From NCBI GenBank assembly GCA_027315255.1, contig DAHUYL010000145.1:1-59681 (forward strand): a DNA stretch of 59,681 nt. Direction: 5' to 3'. Shown one piece after another: positions 40,224-48,272 of the stretch (position 1 is the first letter of the stretch; each line of letters opens with the position of its first letter). The notes under the pieces are model-generated. The model saw only the letters and a program-made list of their open reading frames with translations. It made no database searches and had not been told where the DNA came from. The stretch is from Solirubrobacterales bacterium. Its GTDB lineage: Bacteria > Actinomycetota > Thermoleophilia > Solirubrobacterales > Solirubrobacteraceae. The translations under genes and the position numbers were made by a program.

Positions 40224-42440
40224 TCAGCTCCCGGCCGGCACCGGCAGCTCGTAGCGGTTGCGGATCTCGTACAGGGTCGTCCGTTCCGCCGCCGGCCGAC
40301 CGGCCGCGTGGGCCGCGCCGATCAGGTCCTCGGGGTCGAGCCGGACGCCGTGGTAGCTGCCCGCCATGCGGCTGATCGACTCCTCCATCAGCGTCCCGCC
40401 GAGGTCGTTGACCCCCCAGCGCAGCGCCTCGGTCGCGGCCTCGAGTCCCATCTTCACCCAGCTCGCCTGCAGGTTGGTGACCGTCCTGCCGAGCGCGAGC
40501 CGGAACACCGCGGTGTGCTTGAGGTTCTCCTCGGGGCTGATCTCCTCGATCCCGTGGGTGCGCCCGAGCAGCGTGTGGAACGGGATGAACGACAGCGGCA
40601 CGAACTCGGTGAAGCCGCCGGTCCGCTCCTGCAGCCCGCGGACGACGCGCATGTGCTCGGCAAGCTCCCACGGCTCCTCGATGTGGCCGAACATGACGGT
40701 CGCGGTCGAGCGCAGCCCGACCGCGTGCGAGGCCTCGATGATCTCGACCCAGCGCTCGACCGGGAGCTTGTTGGGGCTGATCCGCTCGCGGACGCCGTCG
40801 TGCAGGACCTCTGCCGCCGTGCCCGGCGTCGAGCCGAGGCCGGCGTCGCGCAGCCGCAGGAACACCTCGGTCGCGGGCAACCCGGAGATGTCGCACATGT
40901 GCGCGACCTCCATCGGCGAGTAGGCGTGCAGGTGCAGCCGCGGTTCGATCGACTTCGCCAGCGCCAGCCAGCGCTCGTAGTCGCCCAGCTGCCAGTCGGG
41001 ATGGATCCCCGATTGGATGCACAGCTCGGTGGCCCCGAACTCGAGCGCCTCGTGGACCCGCTGCGCGAACTCGCCCTCGCTGTGCTCGTACGCGTCGGGC
41101 GAGCGGCGGCCCTGACCGAAGCCGCAGAACGCGCACCCGACGACACACACGTTCGAGACGTTGATGTTGCGGTTGACGACGAACGTGACGGTGTCGCCGG
41201 CGAGCTCGGCTCGAAGCGCGTCCGCTGCCTCGCGCAACTCCTCGATCACCTCGGGCCGGCGCTCGGCGAACAGCGCCGTCAGCTCCTCGCCGGTGAGACG
41301 CTCGCCCGCCGCCCCCCTCGCGATCGCGCGAGCTGCGACGTCGGGCCCGACCGTCACCTCGCCGCGGCGACCCGAGCCCCGACGCGGGATGAACGACCAG
41401 TAGTCGCGCTTGATCACGTCGAGCACGCCCTGCGAGACCCAGTCCGGATCGACGTAGTCCGGGTACACGCACAGCCGCTCGGTCAACGCATACCCGTCGG
41501 CCGCCAGCCGCTTGCGGATCTGGGCGGGCGCCGGGAACGGGTGCTCGGGCGAGATGTGATCGCCGTTGGCCGACAGCCCGCCGAGATCGGTCGCGCCGGC
41601 GGCGACCAGCTCGGGCCAGAAGTCCGACAGGTTCGGCGGCACCTGCACGCCGACGCCAGGCAGCAGCCGCCGCGCAGCGGCGACGAGCTCCTTCATGTCC
41701 TCGATCGTCACCGGGCTGGCCCACGGCGGCGCCTCGTGGAGCGGGCTCTGCGCGACCCCAGTCCGCCAGTACACGGCCGCGGCCGCCCCCGCGATCTCGG
41801 CCGGCTCGCGCCCGTAGTAGCTCTGGTGCGGGACGAAGTTCTGGAGGATCACCTCCTGCAGGTGGCCGTGCTCCGCGTGCACTGCAGCCAGCGCCTCGAG
41901 CGCCTGCACGCGCTCCTCGCGAGTCTCGCCGATCCCGACGAGGATCCCGCTCGTGAACGGGATCCGCAGCTCGCCCGCGGCACGGATGCAGTCGAGCCGC
42001 CGCGCCGGATGCTTGGTCGGCGAGCCCTGGTGGGCGACCAGATCGGGGTTCACCGACTCGAGCATCAAGCCCTGCGAGGCGGTCACCTCGCGTAGCCGGG
42101 CGAGGTCCTCGCGGTCGAGCACGCCGAGGTTCGTGTGCGGCAGCATGCCCCGGCTGAGCGCCTCCTGGCAGACCCACACGACGTAGCCGACGAAGTCCTC
42201 GAAGCCGAGCGCCTGCAGCCGCGCCGCTACGCCCTCGTTGACCTCCGGCCGCTCGCCGGTGAGGACCAGCAGCTCCTTCGCGCGGTGGCGCCTGACCGCC
42301 TGGTCGAGCAGCAGCAGCACCTCGTCGGGCTCGTGCAGATGGGTCTGGTGGGTGGCGAACGCGCAGTACTTGCAGTAGCAGCGGCATGTGCGCGACAGCG
42401 ACAGCGTGAGGTTGCGTGAGAACGTGACGCGTCGGCGCAT
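40224..42440 (-). CDS. fbiC: FO synthase, CofG-CofH fusion
   Basis: 738 residues from ATG 42440 (a GTG at 42485 is possible). Two radical-SAM domains are fused: the CofG half has CRCYCKYCAF (C-x3-C-x2-C, first Cys near residue 18-20) and the CofH half has VCVVGCAFCGFGQGRRSPDA near residue 415. They join tyrosine and 5-amino-6-ribitylaminouracil into FO, the chromophore of F420. The fused form is typical of actinobacteria. It is separate from cofD-cofC-cofE, and its upstream neighbour is an AbiEi/DUF559 protein 28 bases away. Confidence 0.96.
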   Translation of the reverse strand: MRRRVTFSRNLTLSLSRTCRCYCKYCAFATHQTHLHEPDEVLLLLDQAVRRHRAKELLVLTGERPEVNEGVAARLQALGFEDFVGYVVWVCQEALSRGMLPHTNLGVLDREDLARLREVTASQGLMLESVNPDLVAHQGSPTKHPARRLDCIRAAGELRIPFTSGILVGIGETREERVQALEALAAVHAEHGHLQEVILQNFVPHQSYYGREPAEIAGAAAAVYWRTGVAQSPLHEAPPWASPVTIEDMKELVAAARRLLPGVGVQVPPNLSDFWPELVAAGATDLGGLSANGDHISPEHPFPAPAQIRKRLAADGYALTERLCVYPDYVDPDWVSQGVLDVIKRDYWSFIPRRGSGRRGEVTVGPDVAARAIARGAAGERLTGEELTALFAERRPEVIEELREAADALRAELAGDTVTFVVNRNINVSNVCVVGCAFCGFGQGRRSPDAYEHSEGEFAQRVHEALEFGATELCIQSGIHPDWQLGDYERWLALAKSIEPRLHLHAYSPMEVAHMCDISGLPATEVFLRLRDAGLGSTPGTAAEVLHDGVRERISPNKLPVERWVEIIEASHAVGLRSTATVMFGHIEEPWELAEHMRVVRGLQERTGGFTEFVPLSFIPFHTLLGRTHGIEEISPEENLKHTAVFRLALGRTVTNLQASWVKMGLEAATEALRWGVNDLGGTLMEESISRMAGSYHGVRLDPEDLIGAAHAAGRPAAERTTLYEIRNRYELPVPAGS

Positions 42441-42468
42441 GCGCACCGGGGATGCTAGTGAACGCGTC

Positions 42469-43521
42469 TCACGCGGCAGCCGCACGCCGGGAAAGCATCG
42501 CCGCGATCGCCGCGATCACCACCAGCGGCGTCTCGTCGAGCTGGCGGGCCGTGATCCGCAGCACCTGATAGCCGAGCAGCGCCAGCCGCCGGTCGCGAGC
42601 GCGATCGTTCTCGAATGCGCTCCGGCCGCCGTGATACCTGAAGCCGTCGAACTCGACGACCAGCCGTTGCTCGCGCCAGACGTAGTCGACCTCGAGACCG
42701 CCGATCAGCTGGTTGACCTGTGGCGCAGGCAGCTGCGCGTCGCGGATCAGCCGCAGCAGCCTGCGCTCGTACTCGGATCGCGTGCGCACCGGACCGCCAT
42801 CCTGGGCGAGCAGCCTCCTGATCGTCGCCACGCCCTTGGCATGGGGCCATCGCTCGGTTGCGGCGAGGATCTCGGCATCGCGCACGAACCTCCGAAAGCC
42901 GCCGAGCAACGCCTCCAGCTCGGGCACGGTCAGCTCGCCGGCACAGTCGAGCGCCGTCCGCGCGGGCGAGGTGACGGGGAGGCCGTGTCGAAGCCGCAGG
43001 TCGCGCCGGGCGAGCGCCGGACCGTGGCTGATCCTGAGGCCGCGGCGGGAGCGCGCGTCTCGCCCGATCGACGTGATCGTGACGCGGTCGAGCTCGAGAT
43101 CGATCGCCTCCCACAGTTTCACCGCGGCGGTCAGCCCCGACAGCACGCCGTGTCCCTCGAGGAAGAGCACGGCAGCCGTCTCCCGCCCCAACGGCTCGAC
43201 TCGCGGACGACCCACGAGGTAGACGTTCGGAAACCCGAGGTGCAGCATCCCGGTCTTCATCCGGTGCTTGATCGCCGCCGGCGTCAGGCCGGCCAGCAGG
43301 AGTTGGGAGCGGTGGACGAACCCGCGCTGGCACTCGGCGATCCGGGCGACCTCGCGGTCGCCCCGCCCGCGAACAGCCTCAGGGACCCACAGCGCGTAGG
43401 CGATTGGCGCTGATGGGCGATCGGGCGCTGGGAGAGCCCGATCGCCCATCGGCGGCGACGCCGCGGGGGCCGATGGGCGATCGGGTCGTTGTCGACGCTT
43501 AGCGGAGGGCACGGCGCACAT
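42469..43521 (-). CDS. AbiEi-like/DUF559 protein
   Basis: 350 residues from ATG 43521, preceded by GGAGGCAAAG. After a low-complexity Pro/Arg-rich start (residues 1-50, with the repeat PDRPSAP twice) there is an AbiEi-type winged-helix region (IAECQRGFVHRSQLLLAGLT, then MLHLGFPNVYLVGRPR). The C-terminus is a DUF559 PD-(D/E)xK-like nuclease fold (GGLEVDYVWREQRLVVEFDG, YQVLRITARQL). Proteins of this pattern are very common in actinobacteria and their function is unproven. No partner toxin gene is adjacent. The repeats in the start region suggest the true protein may begin later. Confidence 0.82.
   Translation of the reverse strand: MCAVPSAKRRQRPDRPSAPAASPPMGDRALPAPDRPSAPIAYALWVPEAVRGRGDREVARIAECQRGFVHRSQLLLAGLTPAAIKHRMKTGMLHLGFPNVYLVGRPRVEPLGRETAAVLFLEGHGVLSGLTAAVKLWEAIDLELDRVTITSIGRDARSRRGLRISHGPALARRDLRLRHGLPVTSPARTALDCAGELTVPELEALLGGFRRFVRDAEILAATERWPHAKGVATIRRLLAQDGGPVRTRSEYERRLLRLIRDAQLPAPQVNQLIGGLEVDYVWREQRLVVEFDGFRYHGGRSAFENDRARDRRLALLGYQVLRITARQLDETPLVVIAAIAAMLSRRAAAA
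43412..43485. repeat. 15-bp inverted repeat with third copy
   Basis: GATGGGCGATCGGGC (43412-43426) has an exact complement at 43436-43450, and a 14-base direct copy lies at 43472-43485. All sit inside the start region of the AbiEi/DUF559 gene. Confidence 0.85.
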
Positions 43522-43582
43522 CTTTGCCTCCGCGCGCGTCCGCAGTCCAGGAATGTGACGCGATTGGTACAAACCCGGGCTG

Positions 43583-44605
43583 GTGCAGGCGGCGATAGAC
43601 GTGTCGTGGTGGAGGACGACCCTCCGGAACGCAGCGGCCCTGGTCGCGGCAGGGACGCTGCTCGCCGCCTGTGGCTCACAGGCCACAGGCGGTGCGGGCC
43701 ACGCGCGCGCCCGCACCGCCTCGCTCGTGCTCGACTTCACCCCGAACGCGATCCACGCCGGCATCTACCTGGCGCTCGAGCGCGGTTACCTGCGCAGCGC
43801 CGGCGTCGATCTGCACGTCGTCGTACCCGGCGCCAGCACCGATGCGATCAGCCTGCTCGCCGCCGGCCGCGTGCAGTTCGCGATCCTCGACATCCACGAC
43901 CTCGCGCTGGCCGACGCCCGCGGCGAGCACCTGGTCGGGATCATGGCGCTCGTCGAGCGCCCGCTCGCGTCCGTGATCGCGGCGCCGCCGTTCACGACGC
44001 CACGCGCGCTCGACGGCCACACCGTCGGGGTGACCGGCGACCCGAGCGACCTGGCCGTGCTGCGCTCGATCGTCAGCGGCGCCGGCGGCGACCCGGCCGG
44101 GGTCAAGACGATCACGATCGGCTACGACGCGGTCCCCGACCTGATCGCCCGGCGCGTGGCCGCCGCCACGGCGTTCTGGAACGACGAGGGGATCCAGGTC
44201 GCCCACTATGCCCGCGGATTCCACGTCTTCCGCGTCGAGCGGTTCGGCGCTCCACCCTACCCCGAGCTGGTCGTGACCGCGACCGCCGGGCTGCTGCGGC
44301 GCCGCCCGGGCCTCGCCCGTGGCCTCGTCCACGGCCTCGTCCGCGGTTACGAAGCGACGATCGCCGATCCCGGCGCCGCCGCCCGCGCGCTCGAGTCGCA
44401 GGTCAGCGGCCTGTCCGAAGCCGCGGTGTCCGAGCAGCTCGCGGCCGAGCTGCCCGCGTTCCGGCCGGCCGGCGGCGGCGCCCCGGGCGCTCTCGATCGC
44501 ACGACGCTCGAAGCGTGGGCGCGATGGGAGGTGGAGTTCGGGATCGTCCGCCGCCGCCCCGACGTCGCGACGATGTTCGACCCCCGGTTCCTGCCGGGCG
44601 CCTAG
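43583..44605 (+). CDS. NMT1/THI5-like ABC substrate-binding lipoprotein
   Basis: 340 residues from GTG 43583 (GTG 43601 also fits). A lipoprotein signal ends LLAACGSQ. The mature part begins SLVLDFTPNAIHAGIYLALE, the pattern of binding proteins for pyrimidine precursors of thiamine (HMP) and related compounds, and continues with GRVQFAILDIHDLALADARG and AAATAFWNDEGIQVAHYA. It should bind ligand outside the membrane for an ABC importer, but no permease or ATPase gene is adjacent and no TPP riboswitch is seen in the short upstream gap. Confidence 0.86.
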   Translation: MQAAIDVSWWRTTLRNAAALVAAGTLLAACGSQATGGAGHARARTASLVLDFTPNAIHAGIYLALERGYLRSAGVDLHVVVPGASTDAISLLAAGRVQFAILDIHDLALADARGEHLVGIMALVERPLASVIAAPPFTTPRALDGHTVGVTGDPSDLAVLRSIVSGAGGDPAGVKTITIGYDAVPDLIARRVAAATAFWNDEGIQVAHYARGFHVFRVERFGAPPYPELVVTATAGLLRRRPGLARGLVHGLVRGYEATIADPGAAARALESQVSGLSEAAVSEQLAAELPAFRPAGGGAPGALDRTTLEAWARWEVEFGIVRRRPDVATMFDPRFLPGA

Positions 44606-44619
44606 CCTGGCCAGGCGCC
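44597..44619. terminator. Short hairpin between convergent genes
   Basis: GGCGCCT (44597-44603) pairs with AGGCGCC (44613-44619) between the binding protein stop (44605) and the next gene end (44624). Weak evidence. Confidence 0.35.
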
Positions 44620-44623
44620 GGGA

Positions 44624-44986
44624 CTAGAGCGCGCGCAGCCGGCGGAACTCCTGGCGGACCGACTCGGGCCGCCCCCACATCTGCTTGACCTCGGCGCGGC
44701 CGGTCCGCACCTCGCGAACCGCGAGCTCGCCGGCGATGCCGTCGTCGTCGAGCAGCTTCAGCCCGGTGTGGACGGCCGGAACGGAGGCGGCGTGGCCGAA
44801 GCGGTGCGCGCAGATGATCCGCCAGTGCCAGTCGTGCTTCGAATACGGCTGGGCGTTGCACGTCACGAGCAGCACCGCCGCCTCGACGTAGCGGCGCTCC
44901 TCGAAGATCCGCAGGTCGAGCTCGAGGTCGGTCCAGTCGTCGGGCAGCGACTCGACGATCGCGGTGAACGTGTCGGCCAGGGACAT
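44624..44986 (-). CDS. Conserved hypothetical protein
   Basis: 120 residues from ATG 44986. No membrane helix or signal. The visible pattern is DTFTAIVESLPDDWTDLELD, CNAQPYSKHDWHWRIICAHR, and VREVRTGRAEVKQMWGRPES. The balanced composition and conserved tryptophans and histidines argue for a true protein, but I cannot assign a family. It lies alone between convergent and tandem neighbours. Confidence 0.7.
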   Translation of the reverse strand: MSLADTFTAIVESLPDDWTDLELDLRIFEERRYVEAAVLLVTCNAQPYSKHDWHWRIICAHRFGHAASVPAVHTGLKLLDDDGIAGELAVREVRTGRAEVKQMWGRPESVRQEFRRLRAL

Positions 44987-45017
44987 CGCGCCCGAGAACC
45001 TTACCGGTGAGGCCCGA

Positions 45018-45146
45018 TCACGCGACCTGCGAGGCGAACGTGTACAGCACCATCGCCGCCAGCGCGATCGCGAAGATCCGCAGCGCCCATAGCGCGACGT
45101 GGGCGCCCCGGCCGAGGTGGCGGCGAGCGACGGGCGTGCGGTTCAC
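45018..45146 (-). CDS. 42-residue single-span membrane micro-protein
   Basis: The GTG at 45146 overlaps the stop of the Nramp-family gene (GTGA), which suggests translational coupling. The product has a basic N-terminus (NRTPVARRHLGRGAH) and one membrane helix (ALWALRIFAIALAAMVLYTF) and ends in SQVA. Small single-span proteins can be subunits or regulators of transporters. Too short for most gene finders, and its reality rests on the overlap, topology and codon use. Confidence 0.55.
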   Translation of the reverse strand: MNRTPVARRHLGRGAHVALWALRIFAIALAAMVLYTFASQVA

Positions 45147-46531
45147 GAGATCACGTGCACGGTCTGGAGGAACGAGTCGATCGCGTACGCCGCGCCGCAC
45201 ACCGAGATGAACGCGACGATCGTCGCGCCCAGCCAGTTGCTCAACCGGCCGTTGGCCCAGCGGCCCATCAGCTCGCGATCGCTCGCGAGCATCAGCATGA
45301 ACACGAGCGCGATCGGCAGCAGCACCGTCGCCAGCACGTTCGCGTTGAGCGCGATCGACAGCAGCGGCGCTCCGGGGATCAGGATGATCGCGGCTGCGAT
45401 CGCCGCGGCACCGACGTTCGCGCCGTAGAACACGAGCGACGCCCGCCCGGTGGCGTTGAAGCTGTGCGCCGCGCCGATCGACTCCCCGACCGCGTAGCCC
45501 GTGCTCGCCGAGATCGTCAGCAGGGCCACGGCGCCGGCTTCGATCAGGCCGAGCGCGAACACCGTCGCGACGCCGCCACCCGACACCCGCGCGAGCGCGC
45601 CGGGGAAGTCCGCGCCGGCAGTCCCCAGAACCCCCGCGCCACCGTGGGCGACGAGCGCGGCGCCGACGATCAGCGCACCGCAGCCGAACAGCGCCGCCAG
45701 GCCTGCGCCGGCGATCGTGTCGGAGCGGCCCTGGCCGATGTCCTCAGGGGTCATCCCCTTGTCGGCCGACGCGCTCTGCTGGAAGAAGATCATCCACGGG
45801 GTGACGGTCGCGCCGATCGTCGAGGCGAGCAGCAACAGCAGCGTGTTGAAGCTGCCGCCCGGGAACGGCGAGAACGTCGCGAACGCGTGGCCGACCGCGC
45901 CCCAGTGCGGGCGCACCATCACGGCCGCCAGCAGGAACAGGCCGTTGAACACGGCCATCCCCAGCACGACCCGCTCCCACATCCGGTAGCGGCGACCGCT
46001 GATCGTGACGACCACCAGCGCGACGCCGAGCACGGCCGCCCAGACGGAGCCGATCCCGAAGTAGCTGAGTCCGATCCGGATCGCGACGAACTCCGCGATC
46101 AGCGTCACGAGGTTCGTGAACACCAGGTCGCCGGCCGCAAACCACCCCCACACCGCGCCGTAGCGCTCGAGCACGAGCTTGCCGTAGCCCTTTCCGGTGA
46201 CCGCCCCGACGCGCATCGACATCTCCTGGCAGACCGCCGCCATCGCGAACGTCACGAGGATGAACGGCAGGAACAACCCGAGCCCGTAGGTGGCGCCCGT
46301 GGTCGCGTAGGAGATCATGCTCGGGCCGTCGTTCTCGCCGAGCATCGCGAGGATCCCGGGGCCTGCGAGCAGCCACAGCAGATACCAGCGCCGCCCGCGC
46401 GAACGGGCGTCCTGGACGCGGCGCACGTCGCCGAGGCGGACCCGCTCCTCTGCGCTCAGCGGCGGCAGCGCCGCGACCCCGTCGCCGACCTCGAGCGTGC
46501 CCGGTGCCACCGACGCGGGCGGCGGCGTCAC
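45143..46531 (-). CDS. Nramp-family metal transporter with altered metal site
   Basis: 462 residues with about eleven membrane helices. The fold is recognised by GPGILAMLGENDGPSMISYA in TM1 and TIGATVTPWMIFFQQSAS in TM6. In classical Mn/Fe Nramp proteins TM1 has DPGN and TM6 has a metal-binding Met (GATVMPH type). Here TM1 reads DGPS (Asp68 kept, Asn replaced by Ser) and the Met position is Thr244. Metal selectivity may therefore differ, as in Nramp-related Mg or Al transporters. Its start overlaps the stop of the DtxR-type regulator (ATGA). A 50-residue polar N-terminus precedes TM1. Confidence 0.86.
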   Translation of the reverse strand: MTPPPASVAPGTLEVGDGVAALPPLSAEERVRLGDVRRVQDARSRGRRWYLLWLLAGPGILAMLGENDGPSMISYATTGATYGLGLFLPFILVTFAMAAVCQEMSMRVGAVTGKGYGKLVLERYGAVWGWFAAGDLVFTNLVTLIAEFVAIRIGLSYFGIGSVWAAVLGVALVVVTISGRRYRMWERVVLGMAVFNGLFLLAAVMVRPHWGAVGHAFATFSPFPGGSFNTLLLLLASTIGATVTPWMIFFQQSASADKGMTPEDIGQGRSDTIAGAGLAALFGCGALIVGAALVAHGGAGVLGTAGADFPGALARVSGGGVATVFALGLIEAGAVALLTISASTGYAVGESIGAAHSFNATGRASLVFYGANVGAAAIAAAIILIPGAPLLSIALNANVLATVLLPIALVFMLMLASDRELMGRWANGRLSNWLGATIVAFISVCGAAYAIDSFLQTVHVIS

Positions 46532-47223
46532 TCGCCCACCTCGACCCGCATCTCGCGCGCGAGCGCCCCCCCGAGGACGTGGACCTGGTCACCGAAGCGG
46601 ACGAACAGCGGCCCGTCGAACGGCTGCTTGTCGATCACCTCGAACTCGTCGCCCGGGGCGATTCCACGGCTGGCGAGGAACCGCAGCATGTCGGGCTCGG
46701 AGTCGGACACGCGCGCGAACGTGCCGTGCGCACCGGCCTCGAGCGATTGCAGGCTCCGGGTCGGCTCCTCGTCGATCGTCAGCTCCGGCGTCGGGATCGG
46801 ATCGCCATGCGGATCGTGCGTGGGGTTGCCGAGCTGGGCGGCGATCAGCTCCTCGAGCTCTTCGGACAGGACGTGCTCGAGCACCTCCGCCTCGGCGTGG
46901 ACGCGGTCCCACGGGACGCCGAGGCTCTTGACGAGGAACAGCTCGAGCAGGCGGTGATGGCGCACCACCTCGAGCGCGACCCGGCGCCCCTGCTCGGTCA
47001 GCGTCACGCCGCGATAGGGCGCATGCTCGACGAGGCCGAGCTCGCCGAGCCGCTTGACCATCCCCGACGCCGACGCCGCGGTCACGCCGAGCCGCTCGGC
47101 GAGTGCGTTGGTGCTGACCGTAACCTGATCGCTCGCGCCGCCCCCGTGCGTCTGGAGCGCGTATATCGCCTTGGCATAATCCTCGATCGCGGAGGTCACA
47201 GGATTCGGTTCGCGAGCGCACAC
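46528..47223 (-). CDS. DtxR/MntR-family metal-dependent repressor
   Basis: 231 residues from GTG 47223. The HTH is DYAKAIYALQTHGGG to STNALAERLGVTAASASGMV and KRLGELGLVEHAPYRGVTLT; the metal-binding dimer domain follows (RHHRLLELFLVKSLGVPWDRVHAEAEVLEH, quoted by its key His/Glu residues) and a C-terminal FeoA/SH3-like domain (SRGIAPGDEFEVIDKQPFDG). Metal-loaded protein would repress the coupled Nramp-family gene. A dyad matching a DtxR-type operator lies 8 bases upstream of the start. Confidence 0.93.
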   Translation of the reverse strand: MCAREPNPVTSAIEDYAKAIYALQTHGGGASDQVTVSTNALAERLGVTAASASGMVKRLGELGLVEHAPYRGVTLTEQGRRVALEVVRHHRLLELFLVKSLGVPWDRVHAEAEVLEHVLSEELEELIAAQLGNPTHDPHGDPIPTPELTIDEEPTRSLQSLEAGAHGTFARVSDSEPDMLRFLASRGIAPGDEFEVIDKQPFDGPLFVRFGDQVHVLGGALAREMRVEVGE

Positions 47224-47231
47224 GAATCAGA

Positions 47232-47247
47232 TTATGGCATGCCTAAA
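47232..47247. promoter_or_regulatory. DtxR/MntR-type operator
   Basis: TTATGGCATGCCTAAA is palindromic at 12 of 16 positions with a GGCATGCC core. It lies just upstream of the regulator GTG (47223) and 50 bases upstream of the divergent ygfZ-like gene, so autoregulation is likely. Confidence 0.6.
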
Positions 47248-47297
47248 TTGTCGATGCAAGAGTCTGCAACATTCGTGGCGCGCCTATCCTCGGACAC

Positions 47298-48257
47298 ATG
47301 CGCCAGCTCGCCACCTTCGAGGCCGACTACGCCATTCTGAGCGAGCGTTGCGGCATGCTCGATCGCTCCGAACGCGGCAGGCTCGCGCTCGCGGGCTCCG
47401 GCGCCAAGGCGTTCCTGCAGGGGCAGGTGACCAACGACATCGAGTCGCTCGTGCCCGGGAGCGGCTGCTACGCGGCCTTCCTCACCCAGAAGGGCAAGAT
47501 GCTCGGGGACCTGCGCGTGCTCGACGCCGGCAGCGAGCTGCTGCTGGACACCGAGCGCGTGGCGCTCCAGGAGCTGTTCAACATGATCCGCCGCTTCTCG
47601 ATCGGCTGGGACGTGGAGCTGCACAAGCGCACGCTCGAGTCCGGGCTCCTCAGCCTCGCCGGCCCACAAGCCGGCGAGGCCGTCCTGGCCGCGTTCGGCG
47701 ACGTTCCCGGGCCGGCGGAGCACGACCACGTCGAGCTCGCGCGATCGGCGGACGCCGGCAGCGTGCGCGCGATCCGCACCGACGTCGGGATCGATCTGCT
47801 GTGCGCCACCGAGCAGCTCGATGCCGTGCGGACGGCGGCGCTCGACGCCGGCGCGGTCATGGTCGGCGACGACGCGGCCGAGTGCCTGCGGATCGAGCGG
47901 GGCCGCCCGCGCTACGGGATCGACCTCGACGACACCGTGATCCCCCAGGAGGCCGGCCTCAACGAGCGCGCCGTCTCGTTCACGAAGGGCTGCTATGTCG
48001 GTCAGGAGACCGTCGCGCGGCTGTTCTACAAGGGCAAGCCGAACCGGCGGCTGCGCGGTCTGCGCAGCGCCGTCCCGATCGCCACCGGAACCGAGCTGAG
48101 CCTCGACGGCCGGGTCGTCGGCCGCGTGAGCAGCGCGGCGATCTCGCCGCGGCTCGGGCCGATCGCGCTCGCACTGGTGCGGCGTGAGGCGCCGGCAGGC
48201 GAGACCGTCGACGCCGGCCCCTCCGGACCGGCCCAGGTCGTCGAGCTTCCGTTCTGA
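47298..48257 (+). CDS. ygfZ: YgfZ/GcvT-like folate-binding protein
   Basis: 319 residues. The family signature KGCYVGQE is present (SFTKGCYVGQETVARLFYKG, near residue 233), with the N-terminal GRLALAGSGAKAFLQGQVTN and ECLRIERGRPRYGIDLDD. YgfZ proteins bind tetrahydrofolate and help iron-sulfur enzymes such as MiaB, probably in cluster repair or assembly. It is divergent from the metal regulator and convergent with the nuclease gene 15 bases away. Confidence 0.93.
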   Translation: MRQLATFEADYAILSERCGMLDRSERGRLALAGSGAKAFLQGQVTNDIESLVPGSGCYAAFLTQKGKMLGDLRVLDAGSELLLDTERVALQELFNMIRRFSIGWDVELHKRTLESGLLSLAGPQAGEAVLAAFGDVPGPAEHDHVELARSADAGSVRAIRTDVGIDLLCATEQLDAVRTAALDAGAVMVGDDAAECLRIERGRPRYGIDLDDTVIPQEAGLNERAVSFTKGCYVGQETVARLFYKGKPNRRLRGLRSAVPIATGTELSLDGRVVGRVSSAAISPRLGPIALALVRREAPAGETVDAGPSGPAQVVELPF

Positions 48258-48272
48258 GCGGAGCGCTCGACG

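Noticed and set aside
42469-43521. AbiE-type toxin-antitoxin system
   Set aside because: Only an AbiEi-like domain fused to DUF559 is seen; no AbiEii nucleotidyltransferase toxin gene is adjacent.
43522-43582. TPP riboswitch before the HMP/NMT1-type binding protein
   Set aside because: The gap is only 61 bases and has no THI-box CTGAGA-type core.
45155-46957. 600-codon open frame on the + strand
   Set aside because: Antisense to the Nramp-like and DtxR-like genes; His/Arg/Asp-rich with no membrane or domain pattern.
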